A stretch of 64,000 nt of DNA, taken from the NCBI GenBank assembly GCA_021733665.1, contig JAHREI010000004.1, positions 248,001 through 312,000 of the forward strand, in the 5' to 3' direction. Position numbers and translations under genes: made by a program. The DNA comes from Bacillus subtilis (GTDB lineage: Bacteria > Pseudomonadota > Alphaproteobacteria > Rhizobiales > Rhizobiaceae). Shown one piece after another: positions 59,679 to 64,000 of this stretch (within the stretch, counting starts at the first letter, position 1; each line of letters begins with the position of its first letter). A model generated the notes under the pieces. The model saw nothing but the letters and a program-made list of their open reading frames with translations. It had not been told where the DNA came from and searched no databases.

Positions 59679-59702
59679 ACCCCGCTAATGCGGGGTTTTT
59701 TA
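59679..59702 (+). terminator. Intrinsic terminator after the small membrane genes
   Basis: ACCCCGC-taat-GCGGGGT followed by TTTTT. Confidence 0.8.
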
Positions 59703-59719
59703 TAACTAAGGAAAACACC

Positions 59720-60124
59720 ATGAATATGAACCTTGGCGATACCCGCCTCTTGATTGAGGCGGGGCGAAAGCATGGACTATTGCGCAATGAGGCTATCTAT
59801 GTGTTGGCGACTGCGTCCTTGGACACTGCCCGAACCATGAAACCGGTGCGCGTGAAGCGGCGAAGGGTAATCCAGATTTTTCAACGCTTTGGGAGACATT
59901 AGCTGGCGAGATTGCATTGTTGAATGCAGCAACAATCATTGCAATCTCTGAATGCAGTCGGAGCGCATGTAAACAACGTCTTTGGCATTTACGCGCAGGT
60001 ACTTCCGCAAACTTTGGACGGCACAATTACCGATCTAACTTAGATCGACGCTGCTGTTGCCTGGCTGGAACAATCGCCGTTTCTGACTGCTAGCTCGTTC
60101 GTTAATGTCTGTAGGGTTATGTAA
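59720..60124 (+). pseudogene. Decayed endolysin-like gene (multiple frameshifts)
   Basis: The ATG at 59720 begins NLGDTRLLIEAGRKHGLLRN and EAIYVLATASLDTARTMKPV, the standard beginning of a phage lysozyme/GH19-like endolysin. At about 59850 the frame is lost; afterwards two other frames continue with REAAKGNPDFSTLWETLAGE, then GAHVNNVFGIYAQVLPQTLD, which look like separate gene pieces. The region is therefore debris of one or two genes. The working endolysin lies at 61993. Confidence 0.6.
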
Positions 60125-60317
60125 TATTCTATATATCAGCATAATAAAACTATTCTCGCATAAGGGCGATTTGGCATTCAATCTCCTTTTATGGTAAAAA
60201 ATAATGCTTTTTCGAGGAATAGGTGACCAAGTGCCTATTTCTGATCAAGTTATACAGTGGGGATATATCTTTGATTAATGTGATAGTCGCATTTCATTGC
60301 CGTCTTGTGGGGGTGGT
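60125..60317. other. Intergenic region upstream of the diguanylate cyclase
   Basis: Short AT-rich interval that should hold the GGDEF gene promoter; no conserved box was certain. Confidence 0.3.
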
Positions 60318-61913
60318 GTGAACGAAGTTCTGCGTCTTCGGGATATACGCGCTCACAATACGTTATCTACTTCTAGCAAAGTAACGTTTGTGGCAATTAT
60401 GATGTGGTTGCTGTCTGTGGCTGCCATCGGCTGGTGGATATCGCAGACTATTATAAAAGCAGAACTCAACGACGTTGCTGCGAGTGCTGACTATGAGTCA
60501 ACTACCACATCACATGTAATGGATCGCGTGTTCACTGAAATGTCCAGTATTGCCAACATGGTGGCGGGAAATGCTGATGTCATAAGACTTGCAGTAAAAT
60601 ATCGAACAGATCCACCTGGATTTGCCAATTTGACCCGCCAACAACGGGCTGTTGAATTCACGCGTGATCCGTTAGTACGCAAAGTTGGCGATGTAATGAA
60701 CAGATTGGCGGGTGATCTTCGTTATGCCCGCATTTATATGAATAATATGTCTGATGATACGGTAACAGCTAGTAACTGGGCTGAAAGTGACACTATCGTA
60801 GGCATGATTTATTCGGGACGACCTTATCTGATCGAGGCACTTCGTACCGGCAAAGGTTCTTCATTCGGTATCGCACGTTTGAATAAAACCCCTTCCTTCT
60901 TTGTGACCAGCCGTATTGATGATGAAGGGGATAAGCCGCATGGTTCGGTTACAGTCAAGTTTGATGCGCCAGATGTTGCTACTTACCTGACAGGACGTCA
61001 CACGGCACTAATTGTGAACCGTCAAGGCCGCGTTATTACTTCATCAGCTCCGGCATTTATGTTGAGAAATGTTGCCAGGCTTTTGCCAGAAGGCACTGTT
61101 TTACCCCCGGATGGTGAGGAAGAATTGGGTGAGGCGCTGAATGTGCAGGCCATTTCTCACCAAGCCTATGAAAATCTATGGTTCATTGACGGCAAGCAGT
61201 ATTTGGTAAAGCGTCGACCATTGAGTGGCACGCATTATCAATTACTTACATTGGCTTCACTGGAACAGATAGAGCCTATGCGAAGACAACACTTCTGGAT
61301 AGCAGCATTCATTGGCTTGCTTGGCATTGTCTTTATTGTGCTAGCTGCTCTTGCGATCAGGCATTGGTTGCTACGTCGTCAAGATGAGCTCTACGCAGCT
61401 AATTATGATGTTTTGACAGACCTGCCTAATCGTCGTGCAATTTTAGTGGAGTTGGACAGATTGTTTACTCTGGCACAACGCACAGGTCGGTGGGTACTCG
61501 TTGTTTTTATTGATATGGATGGTTTTAAAGCGATTAATGATACGCATGGGCACGAGGTAGGGGATAAGTTTTTGATCGAAGCAGGACGACGCTTATCAGA
61601 GGGGCTCCGTGCGAATGATATGCTGGGGCGCTTTGGTGGGGATGAGTTTATTGTAATCGGGCAGGTTGTTCCTCCAAGTTCAGATAATCTGGAGGGAAGT
61701 GTTGACGTAATTCGTAATCGGCTAGCACCATTGTTGATCGGCACATATCACTTTGAAAGCTGCAGCTTTGAATATTCGGGTGCAAGCATTGGAGTTGCCT
61801 GTGTAGACCCTTCCGTCAGTTCATTGAAGGCCGCTCTAAGAGAAGCTGATCAGTTAATGTACGCCGATAAAAAGACCCGCCGGAAAACATCGCACATTAC
61901 GAACTCTATCTGA
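60318..61913 (+). CDS. Membrane diguanylate cyclase (sensor + GGDEF)
   Basis: A 531-aa protein from the GTG at 60318 (GGGGGTG upstream). Transmembrane helix near residues 22-44, a periplasmic sensor of about 270 residues (dCACHE-like; for example MNNMSDDTVTASNWAESDTI and VTSRIDDEGDKPHGSVTVKF), second helix near 332-355, and a GGDEF domain: YDVLTDLPNRRAI, FIDMDGFKAINDTHGHEVGD, active GGDEF and an inhibitory RxxD (RAND) five residues upstream. It should make c-di-GMP with product inhibition in answer to a periplasmic signal. Inside the prophage between tail and lysis genes. Confidence 0.88.
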   Translation: MNEVLRLRDIRAHNTLSTSSKVTFVAIMMWLLSVAAIGWWISQTIIKAELNDVAASADYESTTTSHVMDRVFTEMSSIANMVAGNADVIRLAVKYRTDPPGFANLTRQQRAVEFTRDPLVRKVGDVMNRLAGDLRYARIYMNNMSDDTVTASNWAESDTIVGMIYSGRPYLIEALRTGKGSSFGIARLNKTPSFFVTSRIDDEGDKPHGSVTVKFDAPDVATYLTGRHTALIVNRQGRVITSSAPAFMLRNVARLLPEGTVLPPDGEEELGEALNVQAISHQAYENLWFIDGKQYLVKRRPLSGTHYQLLTLASLEQIEPMRRQHFWIAAFIGLLGIVFIVLAALAIRHWLLRRQDELYAANYDVLTDLPNRRAILVELDRLFTLAQRTGRWVLVVFIDMDGFKAINDTHGHEVGDKFLIEAGRRLSEGLRANDMLGRFGGDEFIVIGQVVPPSSDNLEGSVDVIRNRLAPLLIGTYHFESCSFEYSGASIGVACVDPSVSSLKAALREADQLMYADKKTRRKTSHITNSI

Positions 61914-61952
61914 CGATATAGATTTGGCAGAATATTATCTTGGTGCATATTA

Positions 61953-61979
61953 AGCCTCGCTCATGCGGGGCTTTTTTTA
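61953..61979 (+). terminator. Intrinsic terminator after the GGDEF gene
   Basis: AGCCTCGC-tcat-GCGGGGCT followed by TTTTTTAT, 14 bases before the endolysin start. Confidence 0.8.
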
Positions 61980-61992
61980 TGAAAGGAACGCT

Positions 61993-62745
61993 ATGCGTGA
62001 GACCTTAACAACCGCGCTTGACCTGATGTTTGGTCATGAAGGCGGATATGTGAATAATCCGAAAGATCCGGGTGGCGCTACAAAGTACGGCATAACACAT
62101 AGGACGTTGGCAGCACACTGCGGCGTACAAAGTGTTACGCCTGCGGAAGTGAAAGCACTGACCAAAGAAGAAGCTACCGAGATTTACCGGCGCTCTTATT
62201 GGGTGCAATCCGGTGGTGATCTTCTGCCGGTCGGCATTGACTTCATGGCGTTTGATTATGGGGTGAATAGCGGTCCTGCACAGGCAGTTAAGTCGCTCCA
62301 GCGTGTGGTTGGTGTGACAGCGGACGGCATTGTTGGCGAGCAGACTGTCGCTGCTGTGAAGGCTTATAAGGGCGATCTGATCGGCGCTTATGCGGCTGAG
62401 CGTCTGCGGTTCATGCGGTCATTGAAAACATGGCCGGTGTTCGGGCGAGGTTGGCAAAAGCGGGTGATGAATGTGGAGACACAGGCACGTCAACTTCTCC
62501 AAGGTGATGTTGTAGTTGCTGACACCCCGACGGCTCCGGCTAAAGCCAACCCCAAAGACCAGTCAATCACAGAAACGCTAAAAAAACCAGAGGCGTGGGC
62601 TTCTTTGGGCGGATTGCTTTCTGGCCTTGGTGGCATGGCTTCCGGTGCGGGGCCGATCCAGTGGGCGCTTGCTATCTTCATGGTCGGGGCGTTCGTCATC
62701 GGTGCTTATTTCCTCATTAAGCGCATGCAGGATCAGGCGGCATGA
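61993..62745 (+). CDS. GH108 endolysin with C-terminal membrane anchor
   Basis: A 250-aa protein starting at ATG 61993 (GAAAGGAACGCT upstream). GH108 catalytic domain: FGHEGGYVNNPKDPGGATKY (catalytic Glu in HEGGY), GITHRTLA and YRRSYWVQSGGDLLPVGIDF; then the PG-binding_3 domain AVKSLQRVVGVTADGIVGEQ. The C-terminal WALAIFMVGAFVIGAYFLIK is a membrane helix. Degrades murein at lysis. Overlaps the next start by 4 nt. Confidence 0.9.
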   Translation: MRETLTTALDLMFGHEGGYVNNPKDPGGATKYGITHRTLAAHCGVQSVTPAEVKALTKEEATEIYRRSYWVQSGGDLLPVGIDFMAFDYGVNSGPAQAVKSLQRVVGVTADGIVGEQTVAAVKAYKGDLIGAYAAERLRFMRSLKTWPVFGRGWQKRVMNVETQARQLLQGDVVVADTPTAPAKANPKDQSITETLKKPEAWASLGGLLSGLGGMASGAGPIQWALAIFMVGAFVIGAYFLIKRMQDQAA

Positions 62746-63002
62746 GGCTCAACTTTCAACACATCATTGGCGCGATAATCGGAGGGGCAGTTTCAGGCCT
62801 CTTTTTTTATGCGCTTGGGGTTCATGACGGCAAGCAACAAGCGGCATTGAAAGCCGCCCAAGCTGTGACACAAGCAATCCAGAACAGGGTAGGGATTAAT
62901 GAGAGAATCGACAATATGGATAGCATTGCTCTGTGTATTGAGCTTGGCGGGTTGCGCGACCAGTGCGAGCAATTGCGCAGGTTGGCAGAAGATCAGCCTT
63001 AA
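62742..63002 (+). CDS. Rz-like inner-membrane spanin
   Basis: An 86-aa protein: N-terminal transmembrane helix (HIIGAIIGGAVSGLFFYALG) and a charged helical periplasmic part (KQQAALKAAQAVTQAIQNRV, CIELGGLRDQCEQLRRLAED). This is the i-spanin layout. It overlaps the Rz1-like lipoprotein gene in another frame. Confidence 0.8.
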   Translation: MRLNFQHIIGAIIGGAVSGLFFYALGVHDGKQQAALKAAQAVTQAIQNRVGINERIDNMDSIALCIELGGLRDQCEQLRRLAEDQP

Positions 63003-63099
63003 ACCGGAGACGGCGTTCTATCTGGCCGGTAACGACCAGATCGCAGGCAAGGGTGTTGCCGGTCATAATGCCTATGGAAAAAAGGCGGGGTGTTGGTGA
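62899..63099 (+). CDS. Rz1-like outer-membrane lipoprotein spanin
   Basis: A 66-aa protein. STIWIALLCVLSLAGCATSA is a lipoprotein signal with lipobox LAGC; the mature part of about 50 residues has Cys but no helix bundle. It starts inside the Rz-like gene and ends after it, the classical nested Rz/Rz1 arrangement; together they fuse the membranes at lysis. Confidence 0.8.
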   Translation: MRESTIWIALLCVLSLAGCATSASNCAGWQKISLKPETAFYLAGNDQIAGKGVAGHNAYGKKAGCW

Positions 63100-63392
63100 T
63101 GTCACCAACTGAGAATGATTTGGATCTGCGCTCGCGCGTTGTCAATCTTGAGCAACAGCTTACCGGCATGTTACCGCGCGTTGTTGTGCTTGAAAAATTT
63201 CAGGTTCAGTCTGAAATCGCAGATGCTCGTAAGGACGAGCAATGGAAGCACATGGATAACCGGTTCAACGATCTCGAAAAGAAAATATCCGGCGTAAGCG
63301 ATACTCTGGCGAAGGTCGTCTGGCTGATTATTAGTGCGCTGATCCTTGGCGTTGTCAGCTTCATGATAAAGGGTGGGTTTAATGTGCCTTGA
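63099..63392 (+). CDS. XhlA-like lysis-associated membrane protein
   Basis: A 97-aa protein starting at an ATG that overlaps the previous TGA (TGATG). Coiled-coil N-terminus (LRSRVVNLEQQLTGMLPRVV, KHMDNRFNDLEKKISGVSDT) and C-terminal transmembrane helix (VVWLIISALILGVVSFMI), the XhlA (PBSX haemolysin) layout. Could act as the holin; no other holin is visible. Confidence 0.7.
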   Translation: MSPTENDLDLRSRVVNLEQQLTGMLPRVVVLEKFQVQSEIADARKDEQWKHMDNRFNDLEKKISGVSDTLAKVVWLIISALILGVVSFMIKGGFNVP

Positions 63393-63606
63393 TGCTGCTC
63401 TTAGGTTTCGTTTTTCTTGTTTTTGAAGGTGGCATAATCTGGGCTTGAGCTAGTCTTTGTGCTTTTAATCGAGCGGTTTTTTCATCGCGAAGCTTTATGC
63501 CTTCTTCGATTTCATCAAGGGCACGGTTATGCGCGTTGTTTTGGATCTGTGTCTTTTCAAAAGCAAGTTCTGCGGTTTGACGCAGCAAACTGTGCATAGG
63601 TTTCAT
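63379..63606 (-). CDS. Small coiled-coil hypothetical protein
   Basis: A 75-aa highly charged protein from an ATG at 63606 (an upstream ATG at 63705 would give 108 aa). HSLLRQTAELAFEKTQIQNN, then EIEEGIKLRDEKTARLKAQR, ending in a basic tail. No family. Convergent with the lysis operon and overlapping its end by 14 bp; belongs either to the phage end or the host. Confidence 0.45.
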   Translation of the reverse strand: MKPMHSLLRQTAELAFEKTQIQNNAHNRALDEIEEGIKLRDEKTARLKAQRLAQAQIMPPSKTRKTKPKSSIKAH

Positions 63607-63724
63607 CCAGTGGCCAATCTTAAAATGAGAAATAAAAAAGGCCAGACATAATGCCTGACCTCTATTGGTATGTATTCTCTCCTGTGCCAGTACATCCGTG
63701 GTCACGGGAAGGAGTTATACCGAA

Positions 63725-63934
63725 TTATGCGGCCTGCAAATTGCAAGCTGACATTTTACCTGACTTGTTGTCACGCTGAAGTTCAAAGCCAAGCTTCTGG
63801 CCTTCAACGATTTCACGCATTCCAGCGCGTTCAACGGCTGAGATGTGAACAAATACGTCTGCATTGCCGTTGTCGGGCTGAATAAAGCCAAAGCCTTTAG
63901 TGACATTAAACCATTTAACTGTGCCAGTGGTCAT
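63725..63934 (-). CDS. Cold-shock family protein (CspA-like)
   Basis: A 69-aa cold-shock domain: GTVKWFNVTKGFGFIQPDNG and DVFVHISAVERAG contain the RNP1 (KGFGFI) and RNP2 (VFVHI) RNA-binding motifs. The start is set where AAAGGG precedes ATG. Binds single-stranded nucleic acids. Whether it is host or phage cargo depends on where the right att site lies. Confidence 0.92.
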   Translation of the reverse strand: MTTGTVKWFNVTKGFGFIQPDNGNADVFVHISAVERAGMREIVEGQKLGFELQRDNKSGKMSACNLQAA

Positions 63935-64000
63935 GATGAACCCTTTCATAGCAAGAATAGAAAACTCACGCGGAAATACGCGGTGAGAGTGATAGCGATT

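Larger units (their letters stand above)
18632..64000. mobile_element. Siphovirus-type prophage (right end beyond or near the window edge)
   Basis: Begins at the tRNA-Lys fragment and integrase; contains recombination, repressor/cro, replication, terminase, head, long-tail and lysis modules through 63.39 kb. The right attachment site is not visible. Whether the last two minus-strand genes (63.38-63.93 kb, including cold-shock protein) belong to the phage is undecided. A tape measure and frameshift chaperone without sheath or baseplate genes indicate a non-contractile tail. Confidence 0.85.

Noticed and set aside
1-64000. CRISPR array or rRNA genes
   Set aside because: No regularly spaced identical repeats and no rRNA-like sequence were seen.

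Overview
The window looks like a chromosomal segment of a low-GC member of the Hyphomicrobiales/Brucellaceae (Ochrobactrum- or Pseudochrobactrum-like). The reasons are an Omp25/Omp31-type outer membrane protein, an IalB-family protein next to a YadA-type adhesin, DUF982, a GapR-type DUF2312 protein and alphaproteobacterial housekeeping families. The genus is an inference; no rRNA or marker gene is present.

Layout. (1) 1-18.63 kb is ordinary chromosome: small operons for stress, membrane and metabolic proteins (EEP phosphatase, NUDIX, PhzF, GrpB, MarC, GlsB, DUF1003, SDR, GntR, MATE). It also holds several decayed pieces: a membrane peptide gene broken by TGA, a short terminase remnant at 8.98 kb, diverged direct repeats around a MATE cassette, and a YadA-like adhesin stopped by a 6-bp tandem duplication. 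(2) 18.63 kb to at least 63.4 kb is a prophage. Its left end is a 49-nt 3' piece of tRNA-Lys(CTT); the intact tRNA should lie to the right of the window.

Prophage organisation. Next to the att site sits a four-gene minus-strand operon ending in a PD-(D/E)XK-like nuclease (18.8-21.46 kb), the best candidate for an undescribed defence system. Then come a tyrosine integrase and a leftward, tightly overlapping early operon (HTH, HNH, NinB, Bet/RecT). A switch region has repressor and cro-like genes and shared palindromic operators (ATACCAA-N-TTGGTAT) at PL and PR. Between the two promoters lies a proteasome-like Ntn-hydrolase gene. Rightward genes cover replication (HTH protein, GapR, DUF6456), packaging, head, and a long non-contractile tail (siphovirus), with a -1 frameshift tail chaperone, a 766-aa tape measure and glycine-rich tip proteins. 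Lysis genes (GH108 endolysin, Rz/Rz1-like spanins, XhlA-like protein) close the visible part.

Cargo. Terminator-bounded cassettes interrupt the phage operons: GNAT and Omp31-like genes before the terminase; a membrane GIY-YIG/DUF4041 nuclease resembling the SNIPE defence protein plus a HigBA toxin-antitoxin inside the tail operon; a 1154-aa autotransporter, a DUF982 protein, two small paralogous membrane peptides, a dead endolysin and a diguanylate cyclase between tail and lysis genes. The prophage thus appears to carry both phage-exclusion functions and surface or signalling functions for the host.
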